Part shown: in pieces, positions 1-10,355 of the stretch
Layout: every line of letters starts with the position of its first letter
Position numbering within the stretch: position 1 is the first letter of the stretch
NCBI GenBank assembly: GCA_050084515.1
Contig: CM114271.1
Location: 22,630,001-22,694,000, forward strand
Source: Blasia pusilla
Lineage: Eukaryota; Marchantiophyta; Marchantiopsida; Blasiales
DNA length: 64,000 nt
Direction: 5' to 3'
Program-made: the position numbers and the translations under genes
Notes under the pieces: model-generated
Seen by the model: the letters and a program-made list of their open reading frames with translations, nothing else
The model's database searches: none
What the model was told of the DNA's origin: nothing

Positions 1-1121
1 TGCCCCTATCGCCCCGTTCGCCACGCTTCGCCATGCTTCGCTATGGAGAGAGGTCCAACCAGGGCGCCCCCAACGGGATAGGCATCTCCAACAATGAACA
101 AGTCACCAACCAACCAGCCCCTCTGATCCGTTGTCCACCATAGCCAGACCTTGAGCTAGTCCGCAAAATTTCGATCAGAAATTACTTCACAAATACGTGA
201 CCGAAATCAAATCTGTTTCGATCAAAATTCAATTGACCACCATTGCTATCTCCCCACAAAAACTCAGCTACAACCGAGCTCCGTACTCCGAGCTAAAAAT
301 CAGACAAACTTGCTGTCCATACACCTCTAGAACCGCAAATCCGACAGCGCTTCCGCCAAGTTTCATGCACGCAGAAATCCGCAACGCTCCACACACTCGA
401 GCACATAGCTTCACATGAGATCACAATACAAGTATCAATAGGAACCTCTCACCCGATCTGGATGAACTTCAACAGAGCTTCCGCAATCCAAGCTCTCCAC
501 ATCAGAAAACTATCGAACACGAACCAGAATCTTCAATGCTTGATAACTTCCAACTCCCTTGACGAAATCCGCGATCTACAACAGCGTTGAAAGCTCTCAG
601 CAAGGCGCTTCTTTCCCAACCAACAACGCACCTGATTCACACCTCCAACATAGGCAACAAGCCCCGAACATCCACGGCTGAGTACACAATCAGCCCTAAC
701 CAGATCCTACTGATCTACAATCGAAGCTACCATCGATCTACTCCTGTTCTTTGAGTGAAATCCGTGAAAGACCTACTATCATAAAACACGTTTACAATCA
801 CATACAATCGAGCCAAACCCACTCCACGATGGGAGAATCTAGGTAGAAGCTTGCGGGAAACACCATAGCCAAGAGCTCTACTCACTACCAAGGCTAACTC
901 CCAACGCGAAGGCTCAACTCAAAGAATGATTGTTCTTTGAGTGCACTCCACCTTATATCCTCCAACCTAAGAGTGGGCCCCTATCGGGAAACTCACCCCA
1001 ACCGAGTAAGCCCCCAACCTGTATGGAACCGCATCTCTACCAAGCCACTACGGTCCTACATAAGGAATGTCCTCTACTAGCACACTATACTCTATGACAT
1101 AATCCGTATGGTCATGACAGT
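1..1121 (-). repeat. Unidentified LTR-like sequence, antisense
   Basis: No coding homology is visible. The stretch ends abruptly at about 1121, exactly where the reading frame of a PHD-finger tail begins on the plus strand, so it probably is an insertion in that gene tail. Read on the minus strand it begins TGTCATGACC after a short flank, has a TATA-like ATATAAGG near 950-960, and contains a perfect 9-bp hairpin (918-926 with 933-941). These are LTR-like traits but the second end lies outside the window. Another class of repeat is equally possible. Confidence 0.3.
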
Positions 1122-1125
1122 GATC

Positions 1126-1179
1126 CCCCCTCTTGATGTGGTTCCCACGGGACGATGGATGTGTCCGAGATGTGTATAG
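1126..1179 (+). pseudogene. C-terminal tail of a PHD finger (retroelement fragment)
   Basis: The last 17 codons of the PHD finger that ends the integrase polyprotein of the DNMT-bearing gypsy family. The frame reads PPLDVVPTGRWMCPRCV then TAG, matching the end of the better PHD copy at 11389-11613, with the final CxxC pair (C-P-R-C) intact. The upstream part of the domain is missing because unrelated sequence (1-1121) abuts it. Confidence 0.6.
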
Positions 1180-1410
1180 GGTAGTAGGTCATGTCAGAGA
1201 GATGTGATATTTTCTATCTGGAGTTGGGGGGGATCCAACTGCCAACTAGGGGGGCGGTTGTGTGATCTCCATGTATATGTATGAGTTGATTTTTGTACAT
1301 GTGTGGATCGACCCGTGTGAGGGAAGATCGGTGTTGTGTGGTGTAGATGTGATCAGCGATGTATATTATGTAGCGATAGGTATGCGCACGACACCTATGA
1401 CATATCCACG
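1180..1410 (+). repeat. 3' tail, polypurine tract and start of LTR (family of copy A)
   Basis: After the PHD stop the sequence follows the same order as behind copy A: a short 3' untranslated stretch, a purine-rich tract (AACTAGGGGGGCGG, about 1243-1256) and then an LTR start TGTGTGATCTCC at about 1259. The part near 1350-1400 (TGTAGCGATAGGTATGCGCACGACA) has relatives at 12585-12615 and 26845-26865. The LTR is interrupted at 1411 by a hAT-like MITE. Confidence 0.5.
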
Positions 1411-1417
1411 GAGATAG

Positions 1418-1669
1418 ATAAAAAAAATGTGGGATCCACACTTATTGTTCATGATGGTAGGCACGACAAGGGTAAATGGGGTAATAAGGAGGGAGGGAGT
1501 GGAGGTGAAGGAAGGAAGAAACATTGGGTATGGAACACAAAGGCAAGTGGGAGGAATGAGAAAGAAGGGGAAGGTGAAACTCACATGGACAAGTCTTTCC
1601 ATAGGACGGACGTAAGTCCATGGACATTAATATGTCCGTAGACACGGACTTTGTCTGCATGCAATCTTG
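1418..1669 (-). mobile_element. hAT-like nonautonomous element (MITE), reverse orientation
   Basis: Reverse complement of the same repeat seen at 9336-9656 and 10356-10672. Its right end reads TGCAATCTTG, a one-base variant of the family terminus TGCAACCTTG. It is followed by GAGATTAG (1670-1677); GAGATAG stands at 1411-1417 on the other side, a likely eroded 8-bp target duplication. The left terminal inverted repeat appears lost, only an A-run remaining. Subterminal GTCCATGGAC-type motifs are present at 1613-1650. It carries no coding capacity. Confidence 0.6.
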
Positions 1670-1724
1670 GAGATTAGCCATGGTTTGGATCAACCAACCA
1701 TGCATCTCCCGAGTCTTCTTGATA

Positions 1725-1800
1725 ACTTAATCGATTTAGTTGGATCATATCACTTCAAAATATGAGCATATAGTAAAACCTTCTTCAATGCTTGAAATAT
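1725..1800 (-). pseudogene. Fragment of chromovirus RNase H region
   Basis: About 75 bp that match, with scattered changes, the segment 24718-24793 inside the RNase H region of the minus-strand chromovirus described below (shared blocks AATCGATTTAGTTGGATCAT and GCTTCAATGCTT). Too short to translate usefully. Confidence 0.45.
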
Positions 1801-1899
1801 AGAGTTGTTGTGTAGTGAAATGATCCACTATGTATATTCCACTCTTATTAGTGTTAGAGAGAGTTTTATGAATATTAAGTAAATTAGTTTAAAAAAATA

Positions 1900-2530
1900 A
1901 TTTTTCATGTTCAAACCTCTTTATGATGCCTCATTTATGCAAGCCTAACTTTAGGAAAAGAGGTAATAAATGAGACATGGAAAAAAAAAGTGAAATAGTG
2001 GATTAGTATATTAATGAAAATAAAGCTAAAGTATGTTTGGTTGGTGAGGAAATCAATGCTAGGGTAGTTGGGATAGTTTGGAGGATATTAAGTTGGTTTA
2101 TGAATATTTTTTAAGAGGAGATAAAAAGTAATCTACTTGTGTCAAAATGAAATTGGATTAGCCTTGAGAGGTAGCCACGTGGCACAATATAAGATTTGTT
2201 CTATTTTGTACTCTTTTGAGTCTATAAAGAGAAGGGACCTTCCACAGTTCATAATCTTAAACTTCATTTCTCAAATTTCTCTTGTCTCTCAAGAGTGGAT
2301 TTTTTTCTCTTGGGAGAGTGACTTGGCCACAATGTATTCTTCGAGAGTTTTGAGTGTCTGATATGTGTGGAGATGATTATTTGGATAGACTTATTATCTT
2401 AGAAGAGTTCCCTTTGTCATTCTATGGATAATGGATGGATTTAGGCTTGTTACTTTTCCAATAAGTGGATTATCCCTCTTGGGAGAGCAACTCCACCATA
2501 ACCCTTTCTTGAGGAGGGTAGAGGATGTTT
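1900..2530 (+). repeat. LTR-like region related to the chromovirus LTR
   Basis: The stretch around 2170-2240 (GTGGCACAATATAAGATT, then TCTATAAAGAGAAGGGACC) is alignable by eye with the reverse complement of 21360-21440, the LTR attached to the chromovirus remnant at 21.1-22.3 kb. TATAAAGAG at about 2222 would be the TATA box and the CTCTTGGGAGAG-type repeats after it the R/U5 portion. No element termini were fixed. Confidence 0.45.
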
Positions 2531-3029
2531 GTCAATTATGGATAAGGATGGAGTGCAAACCGTGCCTAATTTCTCGTTTCTTAATCCATACCACGTAAAG
2601 ATTCTATTCGTAGATAGATATTGGTTTACTCGTTATCTAGTCTATCACTTTGGAGAGGTATTCATGAATCACATCATGCAATTATCAACTCTGATGATAT
2701 TTCCTATTGTCACGTATAAAAGGACTTGGGATTGTATCTTTTTACGTCCTTATTTAGTAATCTATGGATTTAAATATGCTTGCTCGAGTAGGGTTCAACG
2801 CTAGTTGTGCCATTTTTCTTATGTATAAGCGTATAATAGTTTAGAGAGACTTCATGGTTGGGAATATGGGGGTTAGATGTTATGAATAAGTGATCGTCTT
2901 GGCACTATCATTTTTTACTCCTATTGTGAGAGAATGGAGAGTGTATATAGTGATTCTATACTAGGAAAATTATTTGAGAATTCAATCTTGCATCAACTAC
3001 TATTGTAACTTAAAGGTTTGGCTTTTCTT
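2531..3029. other. No recognisable gene
   Basis: AT-rich sequence between an LTR-like region and the first part of copy A that aligns with copy C. Open frames are short and match nothing that I recognise. It may be decayed internal sequence of the upstream LTR element or the 5' leader of copy A. Confidence 0.4.
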
Positions 3030-3560
3030 GAAGAAATCTCTTGACACGACAACGTGGTTTTTTTATAGAGGAGGATATGCCGTTGAGTGCCGCTTCCCAT
3101 TCTTGAGTATCATGCCATTTGTAGTCGTTTCGTGCTTATTTGAGTATCTTCAGTACCAGATGCATATAACTTGTTGATTGGAGGAATTTTCTTCATGACC
3201 AAGTTGGGGTTGAGTATGCAGTTGTTGAGGAGAAACACCGATATTTCTTCAGGTTATCCATTCTAGTCTTTTGGCCTTCACACGTGAGGGAATTCCAGGT
3301 ATAGGGTAGTTATTGGAGATATTAGGATTTTGTGCGGATACTGAGAGCATCATTGACATGTGTGTTAGGGGACATAGACCTGTCTGGGATATACAAAGTT
3401 GAGGGTATATTTTCAATGAGAGGATAGGACAATAGTTGATTTTCCGCACCACGTCGCTTATTGCCACACAATACATGTCTCAATGGAGGTTGAGTGCCGC
3501 ATGTTTAGTCTAAGTGATTGAGGGATTACTCGCCAGATTAAGAGTGATCGGGTGAGAAGG
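3030..3560 (+). other. Copy A 5' leader
   Basis: Non-coding leader alignable with 55640-56160 of copy C. Shared blocks include GTTGAGTGCCGC, TTGATTGGAGGA and GGGGACATAGACCTGT (3370-3386 versus 55990-56006). Homology fixes the orientation and left limit of copy A. Confidence 0.6.
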
Positions 3561-4622
3561 GCACAAGGGTCATCACACCGTCATTTCGAGACTTTGAGAG
3601 GCAAGATGGTGGACTTGAGAGTACCTCTAGAGGATTCACGAGGAGTGCCGCGAGGTTTCAAGGATCATCGTGTGAGGGGCTATCTCCACCTCTTTCGGTA
3701 GTGTACTGACGAAAGAGAGGATATAGATGATTTTTTAATACATCACCTTACACATTGAGTGGTCATACTACCTGGGCGATGGTGGGCCAAGGTTAAGGAC
3801 AACATAGATTTTTGGGAGGCGTGGATACAATAGAGTTGCACGACTTTATCATAGAGTTTAGGAGTTGGTGCGACTCCAAGAGGACTAGGAATTCTAGAGA
3901 GTTCAACTCGATCACAACATGAAACAAAATGTCCTAGCACTTACACGAGACATCCTTGGATGATTACCTTGAGTTTTCCCAAAGGTATGCATATGAGATT
4001 AAGGCATGGAGACTCTACTATGATCCATATTACGTGTCATGGACTGAGTCATTTCCAGATGACAAGGAGGAGCTAGGAGAGGCTATTTTCTCTGCCACTG
4101 GTAAGATTTTGGGAGGGATTAGTCAGATTGGAGCAATTGCATTGTCTTGTAGGGTTTTTCCTAGGTTGAACCCCATGGTTGAGTTCTTAAGGAACTAGCA
4201 AGGGGTTTGGACTGAGAAGTTGCGGAGCATCCATGATTTCCATAGGCACATGTGAGAGAGTTTGTGTGAGGCATGTACTCACTTGCATTGGTTGATTAGT
4301 ATTCCTTAGAGGATGATAGAGGCCTAGATTGTCTAGACATGGTACATTATGTTGGAATGAGACCTACGGAGATGGGTGAGGGATGCGATACTTCACCTAC
4401 GTTGAGAGATGTTTTTGAGATGTCGGAGTGCATTGAGCATAACATGGTTGAGGAGAGTGTAGTAGCCATGAGTCACACGAACAAGCAGTCACAATTTTGT
4501 GCATCATCAATGCAACGATGTGGATTTTGGGAGAGTGTGGCACCACCAGCTCAAGGAGGTTATCGTGAGCATATGCCATATAGACCTATGTCATTATATG
4601 CAGCCCAGCAACAGCCGCCATG
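3540..4622 (+). pseudogene. Gag (copy A), degraded
   Basis: The capsid-like part of the retroelement polyprotein, which would package element RNA in cytoplasmic particles. The clearest open piece (3956-4198) reads DDYLEFSQRYAYEIKAWRLY and matches the copy C gag piece at 56567-56851 almost residue for residue (DDNHEFSNRYAQEIEAWRLY). The following part keeps SIHDFHRH..ESLCEACTHLH, the equivalent of the retrotransposon Gag core. Frameshifts and several TAG/TGA codons break the frame, so no product is expected. It runs towards the knuckle region. Confidence 0.7.
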
Positions 4623-5250
4623 ACTTATTTGTTGGGCTAGTGGTGGAGCCCGTTGCTAGAAGAATTGAACCCGTCAACATAATGGACGTGTGCCGCAGCT
4701 TGGAGGAGGAGATGGGCCCGCATCGGAGTCTACCAGTGTGACCATTATCAGTGGTATGGTCATAGCATAGCAGCCAACCAAAAAAGCTCGGCGTAATGGC
4801 CGGACCAATTTGATTTTTTTCGAAAGCATGCGCTTATATTTCCTCTTATATCCTGAGTTGCGAGCGGACCGAGGGCTAGAGAGGGCACCACAAGGAGTTG
4901 GCGGTGAGCATGGACCTAGAGGTCATGCGCGAGGTGGTCCTGTGGGGGGAAAAGGAGTTGGATTTTCCCAAGGGGTTGGTGGATATGCCGGTGGAGGAGG
5001 TAGAGGTCCACCACCTACACGTGTCGAGGGAGACACAGGGCATGAGGCTGGGGTGGCTATTCAAATAGAGCAATTTTGTTAGTAGATTATCGCGATGGCA
5101 TTGCAATTTCCTGATATCGGATCAGTGGTATTGACGTCTCATGGAGCACTAGAGAATGTTCTGGGGACGGCCACTGCCATGTATCCCATCCCATGGTTTT
5201 TTGCTTTCGATGTTACAACGTTGGGAGGTATGCCCGCCGAGCTTTTTTGA
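4623..5250 (+). pseudogene. Nucleocapsid-like knuckle and Gly/Arg-rich linker (copy A)
   Basis: Starts with ICWASGGA, the decayed counterpart of CWSCGGAHHDC in copy C (57295) and CWTCGGAYSQRDC in copy B; one knuckle cysteine is lost here. The open piece 4810-5082 continues with a Gly/Arg-rich linker (GVGGEHGPRGHARGG) also seen in copies B and C. In B an intact CCHC knuckle sits just before the linker. Role by family: nucleic-acid binding by the nucleocapsid part of Gag. Confidence 0.55.
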
Positions 5251-5814
5251 TTGGCTGCTATGCTATGTGAGCATGGATTTTGTGTTAGTGCCTCATATTC
5301 AGAGGTGGTTGGAGAGGAGGTAGTGGACTTGCCCTTGGAGCCTATGCTTGGGCTGTCCACCTCAGATTCATGGCAAGTTGCGGTTGCTAGGATGGTGGAG
5401 ATGCTCGCTAGACTCGCGATAGAGTGTACCATGGTTTCTCTTTGTGTTTTATTAGATAACTTGAGTGAGGTTTTTCATTTGGTGAGTCAAGGAGGTAGAG
5501 TGTTTTTTCCGCAACGCATCTTGTTGGATTCAAGAGCGCAACATCCCTCATGTTAGGGTAAGGGGCATTTACAAGAATGTGCTTGTCGAGGGCTGATATT
5601 GAGCATTTCCCATTCAGAATATAGACATCCTTGGATGGAGCAAGAACGACATAATTTATCATCCAACATGAGGTTGTGGGAAGGATTCTCCCAAGACATC
5701 TGTCAGATGAGTCCAAGCCGAAGCGATAGTAACCGATACTGAGTCCTCTAACGTCTTGGATGGAGGATCCATGTTGTATCCGATGGGGTTTCCCCTAGAT
5801 TATTGGGAAGAGTC
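5251..5814 (+). pseudogene. Aspartic protease, first part (copy A)
   Basis: Linker plus the retropepsin-like domain that would cleave the polyprotein. The frame 5251-5556 contains LARLAIECTMVSLCVLLDN, then VSQGGRVFFPQRILLDSRAQ. In copy B the equivalent is RQRVLLDSGAHPLMLG, so the catalytic Asp-Ser-Gly triplet has become Asp-Ser-Arg here. The domain continues to PMGFPLDYWEEST, where a solo LTR interrupts it at 5820; the rest resumes at 6842. Confidence 0.7.
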
Positions 5815-5819
5815 AACAT

Positions 5820-6836
5820 TGTGATATACACCTTTCTTAAGTTGTAGAGATTTTAGATGAGTTTAGATACCTCTCGACAATAATTCCCTTAGTTAGAAGA
5901 TATTTCACTTAGGTTTAAAAGTAGGGAATACCTATTAGGAAAGGAGGATAAAATAGAAGCTATTTGAAACTAGGAACATTCCATTATGGGACCCCTTAAA
6001 TCATTAGGAATTAATTATAAGTTAGAGGGATCACGAGTTTACTTAAGAGTTCCTACTTTTGACAGTTACATGACAGTTTTTAAGGAAGATATTAATCCGG
6101 TGAACGCTGCAGAAGTTAAACAGTTAGTCACTTCGGGAAGAAGTTAAACAGAATTACAATTAAGAGTATAAGCTTTCGACCCCTTGAAACCCTGATCCAG
6201 AAGTCAAAAAAAGTGTCTTTTTCCCCTTAGCAGGACGGGGAGCTCTTGTGATAGAAGACTCTCACCTTTAGAGATCGACCATGGAAGAAAGAAACTGACC
6301 CATTCCATAGAATTAATGCTCGTCGCTCTTCTTGGAATGAAGAATTATTACTCGTTGAACTCCAGAATCAGTCTCATTTATTACTGATGGCTTCGAGGAT
6401 GGAATTAGAGACAGACAACAATATCTTATGACAGGAGTAAAGAGCAGATGTATTAATTGAGAAACATTTCTCCCTTCATCTCTGTTTCGAATGAGTTTGG
6501 CAGATAGAGAGATCATATGTCTCACGGCAGTCTCTTCTTCTGATAAAGAATACTTATGTACTCCCCTGTCTCTGGAATTTAGCATTTCCTTCGATTTAAT
6601 TCTATATGAGGAGAAGTTCAACTCCTTATAACTAAAATCATGTTTAGATATACACGTTAAACACTCAGTCTGGTGCTGTTGTTAAATTCACCTTATGCTT
6701 TGTTGATGCATAGACTACACATAATCAACTCAAAATCTTTAAATATAATTTCTAATCCATATCCTATTCTGAAAAGGAACGAATTCAGACCAATTGATAC
6801 TTCTTATTGAACTCTCAATAGACCGCAGTTACTACA
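5820..6836. mobile_element. Solo LTR inserted in the protease region of copy A
   Basis: Comparison with copy C shows 1017 bp of extra sequence. It begins TGTGATATAC and ends ACTACA, i.e. TG...CA, and is flanked by a perfect 5-bp target duplication AACAT (5815-5819 and 6837-6841). Removing it and one AACAT restores alignment with copy C around 58485-58500. No coding capacity of its own. These features define a solo LTR left after recombination between two LTRs. The parent family is unknown and its transcriptional orientation was not determined. Confidence 0.85.
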
Positions 6837-6841
6837 AACAT

Positions 6842-7190
6842 CCTATAGACCAAGATGATAGTTTGGTGATGGACAACTTAGCTCATTACCTGTTTGATTC
6901 ACGGGTGGAGTGATTGAGCGACAACCAAGAGAGATGGCAACGTTAGCAACATTTCTCACTTGGCTTATTGATTTGATCAAGGGGCATATCCATGCAAGGG
7001 ACACACCCGTGCCAGATACTTCTATGGAGAGGGGTGTTATGATAGCCGCATCAATCCATGGAGGAGAGGTGCCGCTGTGGGGCTCTAGTGAGAATCTTCG
7101 ACGCTTGGCTGATGAGCACGTGCAGATACTATAGAGCAAGATGTTTGCACTAGAGCATGATGGGTCAAAAGAACTAGAGGTAACCACAAT
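6842..7190 (+). pseudogene. Protease-DNMT linker (copy A)
   Basis: Downstream remainder of the protease and a linker to the methyltransferase. Recognisable pieces shared with copies B and C are the MIERQPREMATLATF block (IKRRPGEVAT in C), LIKGHIHARDTPVPDTSMERG and EVPLWGSSENLRRLADEHVQ. No known domain is recognised in the linker. A TAG at 7132 breaks the frame shortly before the DNMT domain. Confidence 0.65.
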
Positions 7191-8160
7191 TGCTACTATA
7201 ACACCCTTCGACACTACACCAATTGTGTGGCGTATCCCAGAGGAGGGTATCCAGGTGTTGGATCTCTTTGGAGGGAGCAACATTGGGTTGGCTCTTATTT
7301 TGCAAGCAGGAGTGCATGTGCAATAGTATCTATATATGGATCTTGATGAGGTTGTGAGGTGCATCTCACTCCAACATGTGGTGCAGTTACGCCTCCGTTT
7401 TCCCGACTTATTGTCTATGTTGGTTATATAGGGGTACTAGAGTTCCCTATCAAGGGATATTTCTTTGTTGGGGGCGCAAGACTTGGAGCGAGTAGGGACC
7501 ATTGATTTGGTTACTTCTGGTTGGTCATATAAGGGCGAGTTGAGTGTTGGACGAGGTAGCGGGTTGGTGGACACTCGGTCCATGTTGTTTAGGGAGATGA
7601 TTAGGATTTTGCAACACTTGCAAGAACATCACTCTTCTTCTTTAGCGTATATTGGAGACTGTACTGATCTTGGGTACTTTAGGTCATAGGTGGTGATGAG
7701 TGCACATTAAGTGCTTGCTTGGACTGGCCGAGTAATGTTTTTGGATGCGATGAGTGTAGATTCATGAGCACATAGCCCACATTTATGGTGGATCAACTTG
7801 GTGCCATATAAGGTGTTACGGAGGGCGTATGCAAGACTAGATTAGCCCTCCCATTTGTTGGTCGATTCTATTTTGGATCATGGTCATCAATCACAGGTAG
7901 TGAGACACAATGATCGACCTCCGTTGATTGTGATCATTAGGATTTGTGAGTTTTTCTGCTTCCTATGTGTATAAGGAGGCCGTTTTTGGCTTGGTTTGGG
8001 AGGATCATGCACATCGGTTGGTGGAGCCTAACATTGATGAGCGAGAGCGGATGATGGGATATCCCACAGGAGTGGCGGCTCTACCGTCACTATCATAGGC
8101 ATCCCAACGGCATGTCCTCAGTCAGGCAATGGACCTAAACTGCTTGACATGGTTCATCAT
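7190..8160 (+). pseudogene. C5-cytosine DNA methyltransferase domain (copy A), inactivated
   Basis: A DNMT domain lying in the polyprotein between protease and RT. Motif I is clear, IQVLDLFGGSNIGLALILQAG at about 7249-7311, the S-adenosylmethionine-binding turn. Motif IV, PCQG in copy B, reads SGWSYKGELSVGRGSGL near 7520, so the catalytic Cys is gone. Motif VI (ENV) has become GDCTD. Motif VIII reads AHSPHLWWINLVP near 7780, followed by the conserved RPPL block. Motif X reads QAMDLNCLTWF near 8125-8155. In-frame stops and frameshifts occur. By family the active enzyme methylates cytosine at C5 in DNA; this copy cannot. Confidence 0.85.
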
Positions 8161-9240
8161 CTTAGAAGAAGTTGAGCAACCTTGGATGAGGTTGTGACAG
8201 ATCATAGCTATTGTGTTGATGAGCCCCATGCTTATTGAGATGGTTCATGCAATGGCTAAGGGCGAGATCCAAGGAGATCGACATATCAGAGGTGATCAAG
8301 AGAGATACCCTTGGACTTCTTGGGATGTGTTGCAAGTACGTCGTAAGATGGCAGCCACATCATTGAGCGTGGTTTATGGTCCTGCATACGGAGGAGATAA
8401 GAGTTTGGAGTTTCCTTTCGAGGAGAAATTGAGTTTTGTTGATCGAGATGGGGTTGCACCATAAGAACCACGGATACTCGCGCCTAAGAGTCTTAGAGTA
8501 GTCAGGATGGAGACTTGGGAGCCAAACATGGGCCCTAATTTGACAAGAGGAGAGCGGCGAAGGATATATCAGTTCATTAGGAATCATAGGAGTTATTTTG
8601 CATTTAGCATGCATGATTTGGGTACGCTCAAGGGTCTAGGGATCCACATTGAGTTGTCTATCGACACGCCGATCTTCCGACAACCCTACATGTACAATGA
8701 GATGGAGAGGGCCCTGATTTAGGGCAGGAGCCAGGACTTGGTTGGAGCAAGACTAGTGGAGATATCGCATGAAGAGTATGCATGTGCCACTATTATGCCC
8801 GCCAAGTAGGATGTGCATGGAAATTGGACAGATAGACAGATGTGTGGAGACTATCGACCTATCAATCAGCAGACGAAGTACGATAGCTATGCCATACTCT
8901 CTCCTAAGGAGTTGTTTCATGCTCTTGGGCATAAGGTCTTTAGTTTATTGGATCTTTGAGTTAGATACCATCAATGGCCTATCAGATTGGAGGCGAGATA
9001 CAAGACGATATTTTGGGCCATCGATCCTCATAGGAAGGATTGTTTGTATCAGTGGTGGTTCTTACCATTTGGGTTAAAGAATGCCACGGCAAAGTTTCTG
9101 AGGCTTATGGATAGAATCTTGGCACGTTTTGATTTTGCAAGATGTTACATTGATGGCATTGTAGTCTTTAGCACCATAATTGGGGAGCATGAGCGACATC
9201 TGGAGGAAGTTTTTCGATAATTGCAATTACATGGGTTGAA
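8161..9240 (+). pseudogene. Linker and reverse transcriptase (copy A), inactivated
   Basis: The linker carries the conserved RYPWTSWDVLQVR block also seen in copy C. The RT starts near METWEPNMGPNLTRGERRR (8507). Typical Ty3/gypsy RT blocks follow: MERALI, EEYACATIMPAK, MCGDYRPIN, FLPFGLKNATAKF, and RCYIDGIVVFS at about 9140. The catalytic YxDD aspartate pair is broken (YIDG), and stops sit after MERALI, in PAK*DVHG and in LLDL*VRYHQ. Sequence stops matching after GLKLYP at 9240 and resumes in the tail of RNase H, marking an internal deletion of roughly 0.6 kb compared with copy C. Confidence 0.9.
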
Positions 9241-9335
9241 GCTATATCCATGCTCTATTGTTGTAGGAGTATGATTTCCAAGTGGTACATCGACCTGGGA
9301 CGCTCAACTAGGATGTAGATAGATTGAGTTATAAC
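9241..9335 (+). pseudogene. Last residues of RNase H region and tether (copy A)
   Basis: Only the end of the RNase H region survives: a diverged counterpart of LLLQEYNFQVVHRPGTLNQDADGLS (copy C, 61530-61600) in which FQVVHRPGT is FPSGTSTWDAQ after frameshift. The preceding RT thumb and RNase H core are deleted. A hAT-like MITE is inserted at 9336. Confidence 0.6.
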
Positions 9336-9656
9336 CAAGGTTGCATGTGGTAAAAGTCCATGTCCGTGGACATGTAATTTGTCGATCCTATGGAAGGACT
9401 TATCCATATGGGCCCCACCTTTCCCTTATTTCTCATTTGCTTTACTTGCCTTTGTGTTCCATACTTGGGGGAGTATGGAACACAAACACATTTTTTCCTC
9501 CCTCCTCCCTCATTGCTCCTTTCATCCTTGCCTTGCCTTCCATCATGGACTAAAAGTGTGGAACCCACCTCTTGGAACCCATGTCCATGGACATATCCAA
9601 ACTTATTTGTCCATGTCCATTCTAAGGAAGGATTTGTCCGTTTTTGTGCAACCATG
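9336..9656. mobile_element. hAT-like nonautonomous element (MITE), 321 bp
   Basis: Starts CAAGGTTGCA and ends TGCAACCATG, giving imperfect 10-bp terminal inverted repeats. The flanks GTTATAAC (9328-9335) and GTCGTAAC (9657-9664) agree at 6 of 8 positions, an eroded 8-bp target duplication. Removing it restores the frame alignment with copies B and C. Subterminal repeats of GTCCATGGAC-type sequence lie near both ends. Non-coding. The 8-bp duplication and short inverted repeats fit the hAT superfamily. Confidence 0.85.
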
Positions 9657-9664
9657 GTCGTAAC

Positions 9665-10355
9665 CGATGCCCGAGTCAACGAGATGCAACCGAAACTCAA
9701 TGGCATGGGCATAATGATGAGGAGTTCCTGGATGGCACATATCAGCCTACTGGGGCTTGTTGGCCATGGAGAGTTACAATGTTGAGACTTCGAAGGCGAG
9801 ATCTGATGGAGAGTCCTTGGATCCAAAGGTCGGTGAATAGGCGACACGTGGTCGAGATATCCATGAGGATGGAATAGTCTTGGAGTACCTGTGTACAAGC
9901 AACATCGCAAGCATAGTGGATGCTAGAAAGCAGGATTAGATCCTACAATTGGCCATATTTTTTTGGTAGGAGGAAACACATGTATTACAAGTTTGGTAGG
10001 ATGGAAGAGTATGCGTAATACAGAATCCTTCACAAAGAGCACGTTTGGTGCAATATGCCCACGAGGAGTTGGGTCATTTTGGAGTGAAGCGGACGTACAA
10101 CTTGCTCCAGATACACTATTGGTGGCGAGGCATGCAAACTGATGTGGAGCAGTTTGTTGTCATGTGCATGGTGTATGACTGGATTTGAGCACCGTTTAAT
10201 GCTCTGAATCCACATTTGCATCCACTACCAATCATAGATTTAGGTTAAAGATGGAATTTGGATTTTGGAGGACCTTTACCTTTGACGGAGCACCATACTT
10301 GTTTTGTGTTGGTGATGGTCAAGCATTTCTTGAAGTTGATAGAGTTGTTGGCATT
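9665..10355 (+). pseudogene. Integrase, N-terminal part (copy A)
   Basis: Begins with the RNase H-integrase tether (cf. SQRDDTGARWHGESDEE in copy B). From about 10040 come the zinc-binding HHCC region, YAHEELGHFGVKRTYNLLQ, then a Cys-x2-Cys equivalent decayed to CMVYDW. The first part of the catalytic core, LDFGGPLPL near 10257, holds the first Asp of the DDE triad. A MITE is inserted after LIELLAF at 10356. Stops are frequent. Role by family: insertion of element cDNA into host DNA in the nucleus. Confidence 0.75.

Noticed and set aside
6843-7364. 173-codon minus-strand frame
   Set aside because: Antisense of the protease-DNMT linker and motif I of copy A, whose plus-strand identity is clear.
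9329-9910. 193-codon minus-strand frame
   Set aside because: Spans the hAT-like MITE and antisense retroelement tether; antisense shadow with no domain.
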